Assembly: GCA_030762935.1 (NCBI GenBank)
Contig: CM060887.1
Coordinates: forward strand, 8,176,501-8,240,500
Origin: Hymenopus coronatus
Taxonomy: Eukaryota > Arthropoda > Insecta > Mantodea > Hymenopodidae
Reading direction: 5' to 3'
Length of the DNA stretch: 64,000 nucleotides
Shown in pieces: positions 31,143 to 41,433 of this stretch. The notes beneath the pieces were generated by a model. The model ran no database searches, was not told where the DNA came from, and worked only from the letters and a program-made list of their open reading frames with translations. Positions within the stretch are counted from its first letter, which is position 1, and each line of letters begins with the position of its first letter. Position numbers and translations under genes: made by a program.

Positions 31143-31975
31143 ACTACTTTCTCTACATCTCTGCAGCAAAATATAGTTAAAAAGCTTATGCTTCTATTTA
31201 CTTCCTGCTAATCAAGAAAAAAATTAGCAGAAATAGTCTTATTACTTGCTTCCTTTTAAGTAGAAGCGAAATAAGGGAGTAGCATAGATTAAAGTGATAG
31301 TCAAAAGCTAGTTGCTATGTGACTGAAGTTCCTTTGTTTGTAAGGACAGCAGTTGACAAATTCCTGTATGAGAAAAGTTTAACTTTTTCAAAGCAGAAAC
31401 CAAAAAGAAGGAATGTCCCAAAAACGATGAACTCCACGAAAAATATGCATATAACATAAATTGTGTGCTTTAATGTGCTCTACATTTTTTGTGTAGTATT
31501 TGTCCATCTCTTACGGTTCAGCAGTTATTCAAAATTACGTAAAATTCATCCAGAATAAACTACTCTTCAGAGGCTATTCCCAGAAAATTTAAGATATACA
31601 TTTTATTTGTCAGGTAAATATCTTTAATATACGATATTTTAATCAAAATCGTTAGAGCCATTTTTGAGAAATCAACATTTTCGAAAAAATTCCATGTAAA
31701 GGGTAGTTTGGGGTTGGGGGGATTTTTCTCAAAATCTTCGTGTCTCATCCCTGGAAGATACTAAACTTAAATACCAAGTTTGGTATTTTACCGACTTTTC
31801 CGTTTTGAGTTATCGTGTTCACGGACACACACACGGACCTTTTTCCGAAAATGCTTTTTTTATATAAAGGGGACCCTAAAACATATATTTCCGGTGAAAT
31901 CTCGGTATCAAATTTTTGGGTGGAGTGCAATACCTTCTCTATACACTATGTACATAGTGCGTATAAAGAAATGAA
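31143..31975 (-). repeat. Family A copy 7
   Basis: It starts at ACTTTCTCTACATCTCTGC (outer 28 bp absent) and ends with the ATACACTATGTACATAGTGC palindrome. Confidence 0.9.
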
Positions 31976-31980
31976 AAAGT

Positions 31981-32229
31981 CAACATATACATTTTAATTG
32001 TGATGTAAATAGCTTTAATATACAGCATTTTAATCAAAATCGTTAGAGCTATTTTTGATAAAATTTAAATTTTCGAAATGTTTTCCAACTAAATGGTGAT
32101 GAGAGAATTCTCCTTAAATCTTCGTCGTGCATCATTGGAGGATGCTAAACACAAATACGAAGTTTGATATTTTACGGTCTTTTCGTTTTTGAGTTATCTT
32201 GTTCAGAGACACACGGACACATTTTTGTA
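31981..32229 (-). repeat. Family A copy 8, central fragment
   Basis: Contains the TTTTAATCAAAATCGTTAGA and AGTTTGATATTTTACGG blocks and stops in the TG tract. It is directly followed by another family A start. Confidence 0.8.
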
Positions 32230-32320
32230 AAATCTGATGTGTTGCATCTACAACTCAAAAACAAATTACTGATAAAAAGCTTATTCTTATATCTATTTAA
32301 AGATAATGGAGATAAACATA
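32229..32320 (-). repeat. Family A copy 9a, outer end
   Basis: Begins AAAATCTGATGTGTTGCATC and stops where PLE sequence starts. A related segment resumes at 34070. Confidence 0.7.
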
Positions 32321-32331
32321 ACATTAATCTT

Positions 32332-32665
32332 AGTTTTAAAATTTACGGGCTGTTTTGCCGTGGTCTTTAGGTTAAAATATTTCTACCTAACGTTTCGTCC
32401 CTGTCTGTGAGGGACATCTTCAGAGGCAATGTGCTCACGTCGCTAACTCGGAAAGAATTACAGCAGTGCGAGTTAGAGCCAGTATATATACTCAGGCACT
32501 GGTGGCCTGGGTCAAGTGGACGGGTTTTGTTTGTATTTAGCCTGGGGGTTTAGGAGTCGGGAAAGTATAGGGAACCAGGTGGAGTTTAAGTCCTTCGTCT
32601 TTGTTAAAGTTGTTTGTGTTTTTATAAATTTCTATGGACTCTCTGTATAAACGGGGGTAATGATT
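32332..32665 (-). mobile_element. PLE copy, C-terminus and 3' end with hammerhead-like motif
   Basis: The minus strand reads NHYPRLYRESIEIYKNTNNF then NKDEGLKL, the C-terminal part of a GIY-YIG PLE protein. It is followed by CTGAAGA (32417-32423), a 6-bp GTCCCT/AGGGAC hairpin and GAAAC (32392-32396). The 3' end carries CCACGGCAAAACAGCCCG, which is present inverted at the other end (34006-34023). Confidence 0.85.
32392..32423 (-). ncRNA. Hammerhead-ribozyme-like motif in a PLE 3' end
   Basis: On the minus strand CTGAAGA (fits CUGANGA) is followed by a stem GTCCCT/AGGGAC with a 7-nt loop, then GAAAC, in the order of a hammerhead core. A possible stem III (TTAGGT/ACCTAA) follows. I could not place a canonical NUH cleavage site, so activity is uncertain. 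Hammerhead motifs are known from PLEs in general. Confidence 0.5.
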
Positions 32666-33854
32666 ACTTTCTCTATACGTACTATGTACATAGTGTGTAG
32701 AGAGGGTATTGCACTCCATCCTAAAATTCGATACCGAGATTTCACCGGAAATATATGTTTTAGGGTCCCCTGTATCCAAAAAAACAGCATTTTCAGAAAA
32801 AGGTCCGTATGTGTGTGTATCCCTGTGTCTGTGAACGCGATAGCTCAAAAACGAAAAGTCGGTAAAATACCAAAGTTGGCATTTAAATTTAGTATCTTCC
32901 AGGGATGCGACACGAAGATTTTGAGAAAAATCCCCCCCACCCCAAACCACCCTTTACATGGAACTTTTTTCGAAAATTTTGACTTTCTCAAAAATGGCTC
33001 TAACGATTTTGATTAAAATATTGTATATTAAAGATATTTACCTGACAAATATAATATTTATTTAGAATTTTCTGGGAATAACCTCTGAAGACTACTTTAT
33101 TCTGGATGAATTTTACGGAATTTTGCATAACTGCTAAACCGTAAGAAACGGACAAAAAGCTACAACACAAAAAATGTAGAGCATCTTAAAACACACAATT
33201 TATCTTATATATATATATTTTTTTTTTTCGTGGAGTTGCTCGTTTTTTAGGTACTCTTTGTTTTTGGTTTCAGCTGTAAAAAACATACTTTTCTCATACA
33301 GGAATTTAACAATTCCTGTCCATACAACCAAAGGAACTTTAGTCATATAGCAACCAGCATTTGACTATCACTTTAATCTATGGTACTCCGCTTCTACTTA
33401 CAAGGAAGCAAGTAATAAAACAATTTCTGCTGATTTTTTTTCTCGATTAGTCTGAATTAAATTGAAGCATAAGCTTTTTTTTTTAACAATAATTTGTTGT
33501 CGCCCTCTGTGGTGTAATGGTTACCAAGATGACTTCATATACCCAAGGTCGCGGGTTCAAACCCGGCGGAGGACGATGGATTTTGTTCGAGTGTAAAAAT
33601 CCTTAGCATAGCTTCCTTTGGAAGGGAAGTAAAGCCGTTGGTCCCGTGTTGTAGATTTCCGGCACGTAAAAGAACCTCAAGCCTGATAGAGAGACCTCTG
33701 AGCAAAATTAAGCGGTCTTTCACGCCCAATATAGAATGGGACGCTGAGAACATCAGTTAAAGAGCGTCCATAAATAACACGCCATTTACATTTAATAATT
33801 TGTTGCAGAGATGTAGAGAAAGTCATGTGAATGGAACACGTCAGATTTTTTTTT
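32666..33854 (+). repeat. Family A copy inserted in a PLE ORF, boundaries defined
   Basis: Removing this copy joins GGGGGTAATGATT to AGTCGTAGCTATAACC. On the minus strand the PLE reading frame then runs uninterrupted through VEVIATT/NHYPRLY. This fixes the element as about ACTTTCTC...CAGATTTTT with no TSD, or at most a few bases such as TTA. It carries a SINE at 33500-33793. Confidence 0.9.
33500..33793 (+). mobile_element. SINE family A-type, full length, 12-bp TSD
   Basis: tRNA-like head with box A TGGTGTAATGGTTACC and box B GGGTTCAAACCC, then the AAATCCTTAGCATAGCTTCC and CTTTCACGCCCAAT body and an ACGCCATTTACATTT end. AATAATTTGTTG flanks it at 33488-33499 and 33794-33805. This is the reference copy for its family here. 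Confidence 0.9.
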
Positions 33855-34048
33855 AGTCGTAGCTATAACCTCTACTTTATCGTATTGCATTCGGTGGTCG
33901 TCCAAGGATAAAACATGGTGTGCCACGACTGATTTTTCTGTTTGTCCGAGGCGGCAGTTTCTCTGATGCGCGTGTTGATGCTACGCTTTGTAGTGCCGAT
34001 GTAAGCCACGGCAAAACAGCCCGAATATTTAAAATTTTAAAACTATGG
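33855..34048 (-). mobile_element. PLE copy, GIY-YIG part, 5'-truncated with inverted end
   Basis: The minus strand gives AYIGTTKRSINTRIRETAAS and, in another frame, KSVVAHHVLSLDDHRMQYDK then VEVIATT. It is the upstream part of the PLE at 32332-32665. Its 5' boundary is not PLE coding but an inverted copy of the element's own 3' end (CGGGCTGTTTTGCCGTGG plus TTTTAAAATTTT). Confidence 0.83.
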
Positions 34049-34069
34049 ACACCGGCCGTGAAAGCTTAC

Positions 34070-34584
34070 GTATATAACATCAAAATAAACATAAGCAGAA
34101 TAAACTCTTATTACTAGCTTCCTTGTAAGTTGAAGGGGAATAAGAAAGTGCACGGGCTAAATAGATAGTCTCGTCCTATAAAAGCCGGTCGCTATGAGAA
34201 ACAACTGAAATTCCAATCTCTTTGCTTGCCAGCAATAAACAAAGGAGAAACCAGAAGAAAGATGTCTTTGCGTTTGAGAAAAGTTAAGTGGCTAAAATTG
34301 AAACCAAGAAACCGGAATATCTCGAAAACGGCTAACCCTACAAAAAATGTACCTATGTGATATAAATTGTGTGCTTTAATGAGATCTACATTTTTTGTGT
34401 AGTAAGTTTTTGTATGTCATCCAGAATAAATAGGTCTTCAGAGGCTATTCCCAGAAAATTCAAGAAACCTATACATTTCGTTTGTCATAAAAATATCTTA
34501 AACAAAAGGTATTTTAATCAAAATCGTTAGAGCCATTTTTGATACCAAACTTAAATACCAAGTTTGGTATTTAACGGTCTTTTC

Positions 34585-34621
<37 letters not shown>

Positions 34622-34745
34622 GATTTGTTTTGTCATTTTTTTGTGGCTTAACGCCCTTTAACCTGGTTGCTAATATCGGACGATTTTCGTTTTTGAGCTA
34701 CGCTGTACACAGACCCACAGGGACCATTTTCTAAGAATGCTTCTT
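34070..34745 (-). repeat. Family A copy 9b, with poly-T retroposon insert
   Basis: Family A blocks run from AAGCTTACG-like to the CCACAGGGACCATTTTCTAA tract. A poly-T run (34586-34618) plus GTGGCTTAACGCCCTTTAAC (to 34680) is inserted, bracketed by TTTTCGTTTTT on both sides, which looks like a TSD. Confidence 0.8.
34586..34680 (-). mobile_element. Short retroposon fragment with poly(A) tail (minus strand)
   Basis: Over 30 T followed by SINE-like 3' text (TTAACGCCCTTTAACC), flanked by TTTTCGTTTTT repeats. It interrupts family A copy 9b. Confidence 0.6.
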
Positions 34746-34753
34746 TTTTTTTA

Positions 34754-35502
34754 TTTGTTCTACACGTACTATGTACATAGTGTTTAGAGAAGGTTTTGTA
34801 ATCCACCTAAAACTTGCATACCAATATTTCCCCGGAAATACAAGTTTTGAGTCCCCCGAACCAAAAAAATTAGAAAAAGGTCCGCGTGTGGACAGCATAG
34901 CTCGAAAACGGAAAGACCGTTAAATACTAAACTTGGTATTTAAGTTTGGATCTTCCAAGAATGTGTCACGAAGATTGTTAAGAAAATTCCCCACTCCCAA
35001 CTACCCTCTACATGGAAGTTTTCTCGAATATTTTAATTTTCTCAAAAATGGCTCTAACGATTTTGATTAAAATGCCATATATTAAATATATTTATATCCC
35101 AAATAAAATGCACATGTTCAATTTTCTGGGAATAGCCTCTGAAGACTTCTTTATTCTGAATGATTTTTATTGAATTTTACATAACTACTAAACGGTAAGA
35201 GATAGACAAAAACTTGCTACACAAAATTGTACATCACGTTAAAACACACAATTTTATTTGTTTCAGTTTTAAAATACTCAAACTGTTCTCACACGGAAAG
35301 CTCTGCAAAGAATCCCATAGCAACCACATTTTAAAACATTTGACTGTCGGTTTAGCCTAGTGTATTCCCTTAACTAAGTAATAACGCCGTTTCTGCCAGT
35401 GTTTATTCTTTTTCGATTAACATGAAATAGAAGAATATGTTTTTTAACAAAAACTTGTTACCGCGATGTAAAGAAAGTCACTGAATGGAAGGCAGGAGAT
35501 TT
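34754..35502 (+). repeat. Family A copy 10
   Basis: It starts TTCTACACGTACTATGTACA and ends AAAGAAAGTCACTGAATGG. The sequence is diverged. Confidence 0.87.
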
Positions 35503-35557
35503 CAAAGTGTCACATGAGTGGAAAAACCCAGAAATCCATTAAACATCTGCATTATCA

Positions 35558-36364
35558 AAAAGTCTTACTTGTTCCATTCAAATGACTTTCTCAACATCTT
35601 TGTAACAAATTATTGTTATGAAACTTAATCCTCTATCTACTTTATGATAAACAGTAGAAGAAATGGTCATTATTACTTGCTTCCTTGTAAGTAGAAGGAA
35701 AATAAGGGAATACACTAGGCTAAAGTGATAGTCACATCTTTTAAAAGTTAGTTGCCATGTGGTTGAAAACCGTTTCTATGAACGGCAAGGAGTTTACTAC
35801 TTTCCGTGTCAGAAAAGTTTAGGTATTTTAAAGCTGAAACAAATAAAGGAGTACCTTAGAAATGGTCAATCCGACGAAAAAATACGTATATGACATATAT
35901 TGTGTGTTTACATTTTTTGTGTAATAAGTGTTTGTCTATCGCTTACATTTACTAGTTACGCAACATTCATCCAGAATAAAGAGGCCTTTAGAGGCTATTT
36001 CCAGAAAATTCAAGATATACATTTTATCTGTAATATACGATACTTTAATCAAAATCGTTTGAGCCATTTTTGAAAAAATTAAAATTTCTAAATGCTTTCC
36101 ATGTAAAGGGTAATTGGGGGTGAGGGATTTTCCTTGAAACTCTTCGTGTTGTATCCTTTCAGGATACTAAACCTAATTACCAAGTTTGGTATTTAACGGT
36201 CTTTTCGTTTTTGAGCTTTGCTGCACACACACATGCACATTTTTCTAAAAATGTTTTTATTTTCTTATTTAGGAGGTTTCGAAACATATATTTCTAGTGA
36301 AATCTCAATATCGAATTATTAGGTGGAATACAATACCTCCTCTATACACTATGTACATAGTACT
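35558..36364 (-). repeat. Family A copy 11
   Basis: Runs from AAAAAGTCTTACTTGTTCCA-like text to CACTATGTACATAGTACTTG. Confidence 0.87.
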
Positions 36365-36714
36365 TGTATGGTTCATTGCAGATTTGATGAACGTCACGAA
36401 GTGGAGATGTTTGTGCATGTGGTGGATATCCGGATATCCCGCCATCATGGAGTAGCAGACCATTGAACAGTTAGTATCGGCGGTGACGACACAGCGCGTG
36501 TCATTTTGAGGCGTAATGAAGTACAAACATTGTTTTTGTGTGTGTGTTGGCACGTCGCTGGCAGGAGGAGAGATGTAATTATAAACACTGCCAGTGTTGT
36601 GGAAGAACAGGGAGGAGGGGGAAATAAAATTGATGTCCTCGGAGAAAAGAAGGGGATGCATGACAATGCCTTCGCGTGATGGCGCTGCCGTTCTTCTCGC
36701 TTACGTGTATGCAC
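36365..36714. other. Unassigned
   Basis: Nothing recognised. Frames on the minus strand have no known domain. Confidence 0.4.
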
Positions 36715-36855
36715 TTTCTGTATTTTCTGCTCCGTGAGGTAATCGTCCCAGTAATCGCCATTCCTGCTAACCATATACTTTTAATATGGTTGTATGCGCT
36801 CGTTGTTTACATGCAGCAGGCGAGTTATAGTGTAGTTTCATGTAGATGCCAATTT
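36715..36855 (+). repeat. Dispersed repeat R4, copy 1
   Basis: Matches 40520-40655 (TGTATTTTCTG.TCCGT, AATCGTCCCA.TAATCGCCAT, ATACTTTTAATATG). The minisatellite begins at its right edge. Confidence 0.75.
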
Positions 36856-37470
36856 AACCATTTTAGTGATCTAATCGTTATCCAAAAGTTCTTCGAGGAT
36901 TGCCAATCACGATCTAATCATGATCCAAAAATTCTGAGAAAACTGCCAATCACGATCCAAAAATTCTGAGAAAACTGCCAATCACGATCTAATCATGATC
37001 CAAAATTCTGAGAAAACTGCCAATCACGATCTAATCATGATCCAAAAATTCTGAGAAAACTGCCAATCACGATCTAATCATGATCCAAAAATTCTGAGAA
37101 AACTGCCAATCAAAATCTAATCATGATCCCAAATTCTGAGAAAATTGCCAATCACGATCCAACAATTCTGAGAAAACTGCCAAACACGATCCAAAAATTC
37201 TGAGAAAACTGCCAATCACGATCCAAAAATTCTGAGAAAACTGCCAATCACGATATAATCATGATCCCAAATTCTGAGAAAACTGCCAATCACTATCTAA
37301 TCATGATCCAAAATTCTGAGAAAACTGCCATTCACGATCTAATCATGATGTGAAAACTGCCATTCACGATCTAATCATGATGAGAAAACTGCCATTCACG
37401 ATCTAATCATGATCCAAAAATTCTGCGAGAATTGCCAACCACGATTTAATCGTGATGCCATTTCATACGT
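36855..37470 (+). repeat. Minisatellite, 43-bp and 32-bp units
   Basis: About 14 tandem units of the form CAATCACGATCTAATCATGA + TCCAAAAATTCTGAGAAAAC + TGC (43 bp). Shorter 32-bp units lack CTAATCATGAT, and a few near 37345-37400 lack the CCAAAAATTC part. The ends are degenerate. No spacer diversity is present, so it is not CRISPR-like. Confidence 0.95.
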
Positions 37471-37848
37471 TTTAACTCTTTCCAGCGGGAAAGTCTGCGT
37501 AGTTTCTACGTCATAGTCATAGAGAAAGGTTTACTGGAGCGTATCAGGGCATTAGCTTCACACTCCAAAGCGCTAAATTAGCTCCAAATTGAATTTCTCT
37601 AGCTAATGTTTATTTTCTTGGTCGAAAAATGGCAAAAGGTTACGATCCGAAGAGGAAATAAGGGCTGCAGTTCGCGAAAGCAAGTGATTTTGAATGTTCA
37701 GACCTTAATCAAAGTGTTTCTGCTGAGATTGCTGTTTTAGTAAAGAAATACCTGAACTTTCTGTTTAGTAAGGTTTTGTATGCCTAATTATTGATTATTT
37801 GGAGATTTTTATTTTAAGATTTTTAAATATTGAAGAGACTTCTCATAT
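37471..37848. other. Unassigned
   Basis: No recognised feature between the minisatellite and the DNA transposon. Confidence 0.4.
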
Positions 37849-38990
37849 ACAGGCTGTTTCAGAAATACTTTTACAGACTTCGGGTATGGGTTCCTTACAC
37901 CACAAGAAGGAAAAAAGTTCATATGAACATATGACCCATAATCCTTGGTTTTCTCGTTAGGAGGTGTTCAAATCAGTGGTTCACTTATAACACACAACAT
38001 TCATAACAACTGCATGCCTGTACTCGTGGAATGTCGCACCGTGTCAAAAACTCGGGATGGTGTCGAATGGTTTTGTAGGCTTCCATGTCACGTCGATGAA
38101 GCATGGCTGCTCCATAAAACAATGATTTAAGATGCCCCCAGAGGTCGGGAACTGGTCCTCCTCTGCCTATCCATTGGTCTGCAGTCAAACAATGTGACTA
38201 AAATGTGCAACCGTTCCAGCCTCAGCAAGGCGACGATAAACAGTGACAAAGGTTGGATTACCCGGTCTGGAAACTCCGTGCAGCCTCGCGTCCATTACTA
38301 TACATAAAATTCTTATGTGTACCATTCACATGACTTTCTCTATATCCCTGCAACAAATTATTCTTAAAAAGCTTATACTTCTGTTTACTTTATGCTCATC
38401 AGAAAAAATTAGCAGAAATAGTCTTATTACTTGCTTCCTTGTAAGTAGAAGCGAAATAAGGGACTACCATAGGTTAAAGTGATAGTCAAAAGCTGGTTGC
38501 TATGTCACTGAACCTTTGTTTGTGTGGACAAGAGTTGACAGCTGAAACCCAAAAAAAAAAAAAGAATATTGAAACAACGATCAACTCCACGAAAACAAAA
38601 TGTATATTGCATAAATTGTGTGTTTTAAAGTGCTCTACATTTTTTATGAGGCAAGTTTTTGTCCATCTCTTATGGTTTAGCAGTTATGCAAAATTCCGTA
38701 AAATTCATCCAGAATAAAGTAGTTTTCAGAGACTAATCCTAGAAAATTCAAAATATACATTTTATTTGTCAGGTAAATATCTTTAATATAGGAAATTTTA
38801 ATCAAAATTGTTAGAGCCATTTTTGAGAGAATCAACATTTTCGTAAAAAGTTCCATGTAAAGGGTAGTTGGGGGTGGGGGGATTTTTCTCAAAATCTTCG
38901 TGTCGCATCCCTGGAAGATACTAAACTTAAATAACAAGTTTGGTATATTACCGACTTTTCGTTTTTGAGTTATCGTGTTCACAGACACAC

Positions 38991-39045
<55 letters not shown>

Positions 39046-39550
39046 CCTTTTTGTGAAAATGCTTTTTTTGGATATTGGGGACCCTAAAACATATATTTCC
39101 GGTGAAATCTCGGTATCGAATTTTTGGGTGGAGTGCAATACCTTCTCTATACACTATGTACATAGTACGTATAGAGAAAGTAAAAATCATGTCTGCCTGT
39201 TCACGAAATGAATTTCCAGCCATGGTGGAACGAAACACGTGCAGTTAACTCACTACATGTACACAATTGAAACCTTGAAGACAGACTAATTACGAATGAC
39301 AAAACGTAAACAAGTCTCCATGGCAACACTTCGCCATCTACCGTATGTAGTACAATAGGTCAAAGCCTTCTATGAGTGCATAGAGAAATGAAGTTTCGTG
39401 GTTGGACCTCGAAGGCCGTTGAACTCACACTTTCATTGTGACAGGAATAACACGAAATCCAAGGATTATGGGACATATGTTTATATGCCCTTTTTTCCTT
39501 CTTTTGGTGTGAGGAACCCATACCCGAATTTTGTAAAAAACACTCTGTGT
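37849..39550 (-). mobile_element. DNA transposon with about 110-bp TIRs, interrupted by family A
   Basis: The left end (37850-37962) and right end (39415-39548) are inverted copies: both contain TTCGGGTATGGGTTCCT.ACACC, a GAAGGAAAAAAG stretch and CATAATCCTTGG. Minus-strand remnants at 38290-37985 read RRLHGVSRPGNPTFVTVYRR then LAEAGT, and later PDLWGHLKSLFYGAAM. This resembles Tc1/mariner-like (IS630-type) transposases common in arthropods. Without the family A insertion it is about 0.8 kb and not autonomous. Confidence 0.75.
38306..39186 (-). repeat. Family A copy 12, inside the DNA transposon
   Basis: Runs from AAATTCTTATGTGTACCATT to CGTATAGAGAAAGTAAAAA. The (CA)n tract at 38994-39041 is the longest among copies in the window apart from those at 57100 and 63925. 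Confidence 0.9.
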
Positions 39551-39654
39551 ATGTATAATCAGCTTCCTTGTCATTTGGTACTCATTTTATTACTAATAAT
39601 TTAAACCCCTGCATTCTGCTCTACAACTGCTTGGCACTTTTTAGACAGCATTTT

Positions 39655-39860
39655 GCTATCAGGGCTGGAATTAATACAACCATGAAAATATTGATTCTTA
39701 CACAGAGATACGTCCACATTCATACCTTGATTTTTAGACACATGAATTAAAAGTTGTACGTATCACATTTATGCCACTCCATTGTTACCAACTTTGGTTT
39801 CAATTCCAGTCACATGGCAATTATACTCTGGATTTGCAAATGTTTAATAACAGCTCGGCA
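39655..39860 (+). repeat. Dispersed repeat R5, copy 1
   Basis: Similar to 40660-40850: GAAAATATTGATTCTTA, ACCAACTTTGGTTTCAA, CAGTCACATG, TGGATTTGCAAATGTTTAAT. Confidence 0.75.
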
Positions 39861-40204
39861 TGAAAATGTTTAGAAATTCAAACAAGTATTGGTTTTAAAA
39901 CATTTAAATGATTTTATTGTCTTTCTAAACCTTGGCCTTCTGTATTCGATAAAACCAGTTCTTAAAACAAATCATACCACTGTTCCTGAGGCACTTCAGA
40001 AATCAGGTTTATATAAATATAATCTTCTTATATACAGGGTGTTAATGAACTATAACGAAATATTTTTACAGAATATATACATTACTTAAATAAGTAATTT
40101 GAGATAGGAGATTTATGGCCTGCTTACTGAAATTTCGAAGTAACGGCTAACGGCTATAAGTTTCTGAGTGCCAGTACGCCACATGAGGCGGCACTTCGTC
40201 TAGA
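39861..40204. other. Unassigned, with a transposon-end-like ACAGGGTGTTAATGAACTAT
   Basis: The text at 40034 resembles the outer end of arthropod DNA transposons, but no partner end was found. Confidence 0.35.
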
Positions 40205-40335
40205 ATGAAAAAAACAACAACAACAACATTTACTCTATGACAGGAATCGAACTCACGATCTTTGGGGTAGCAGCTTACCGCGCTACGCATTAAGACACCT
40301 GAACAGTTGAAAAACGCCTCCAGAGTAGGATACAT
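40205..40335 (-). mobile_element. tRNA-headed SINE fragment
   Basis: On the minus strand TAGCGCGGTAAGCTGCTACC and GATCGTGAGTTCGATTCCTG give A- and B-box-like sequences at tRNA spacing. The 40205-40230 end is CAA-rich. Confidence 0.55.
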
Positions 40336-40519
40336 AACTCAAGAACGTAGTTAATGAATGCTCAGTGTCGCACTGTCAAGTGATTAGTTCGAGATTTTAC
40401 AGATTTTTGCTACATTAAATCTTGAGAACGCTGGTAACGATATTTCTATACTCGGGCAGCAGTTTTAAAGACATTCTAAGTCATTTTTTCAACCTGCTTT
40501 GCTTTAACACCGACTTATC

Positions 40520-40850
40520 AGCACCTGTATTTTCTGTTCCGTAAGATAATCGTCCCAATAATCGCCATTTATGCTAACCAATATACTTTTAATATGATTG
40601 TATTGCGCTCATAGTTTACATATACTAGCTGTAGTTTTATGTAAATGCCAATTTATAGCCAGCATGAAAACATTGATTCTTATCTAGAGAAATATCAACG
40701 TTCACGTGTTTCTTTATACAATTAAAATTTGTATTTTATCGCACTGACACCAATCTTTTCCTGGTACATTGTCGCCAACTTTGGTTTCAAGTTCAGTCAC
40801 ATGACGAATATTCTTTGGATTTGCAAATGTTTAATACGAGGACGAAAAAT
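40520..40850 (+). repeat. Dispersed repeats R4 copy 2 and R5 copy 2, adjacent
   Basis: 40520-40655 matches 36715-36855 and 40660-40850 matches 39655-39860. The two may be parts of one longer element split elsewhere. Confidence 0.72.
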
Positions 40851-40867
40851 CAAAGAAGGATTAGTTT

Positions 40868-40925
40868 CAAAAAGTCTGATGTGTACAAAGAGTAGTCATG
40901 TGAATGGAACACATCAGGTTTGTTA
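40868..40925 (+). repeat. Family A terminal fragment
   Basis: GTCATGTGAATGGAACACAT outer end only. Confidence 0.7.
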
Positions 40926-41433
40926 ATGTTAGCATAGATGGGCATGTTTAATAAGCACTAATAATTGAGTACGGCAAGATTGAGGTTATGTTAAGAAGCA
41001 GAGGCAACATATGGGAGGAGCTGTTGTTTCACGAAGACCCCTGCGCATGTATGTATAACGATTTGCATACAGATATTCATATGTTGCTGCAGGGTAGTTA
41101 TGCCAACCCCATTCCACACCGACGTCGCCGCGAGGGTTGCGGCCCCAGCAAATATGCAGAGACCATGTAACAAACCATCCTAATATTATTTAGTTACGCT
41201 TGTAGGCTCCACTGGTGCGCTGCAGTCAAGAGGGGAGGGGAGACTGTTGCCAACTTGTCCTCTTTTATATGACGCTCAGGTAGCGTCCTGGTGAGGACAA
41301 CTTCCCTACTTTCTTTACCACGATTATTCGGAGCAATGTGGCGGAAAAGAAGCACGAATAATCGAGAAACCTGTAATTTAATGATTTTAGGCCACAGCAT
41401 ACATATGCAAATGGGAAGTTGTTAAAAAGCTTT
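40926..41433. other. Unassigned
   Basis: No recognised feature. It is moderately GC-rich around 41100-41330. Confidence 0.4.

Noticed and set aside
33503..33575. tRNA gene with A and B boxes
   Set aside because: The head lacks a clean cloverleaf with proper acceptor pairing and is continuous with a SINE body and TSDs. The same holds for the heads at 29198, 40270, 47880, 48100, 48700, 55816 and 63800.
36855..37470. CRISPR-like array
   Set aside because: The units are contiguous tandem repeats with no unique spacers, in a eukaryotic context.
38677..39138. Repeated open frames with VCVCV runs and QKRKVGKIPNLVFKFSIFQG-like text seen at many loci
   Set aside because: These are chance translations of family A and its TG tract. 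They occur in different frames and orientations with stops, and there is no codon-level conservation.
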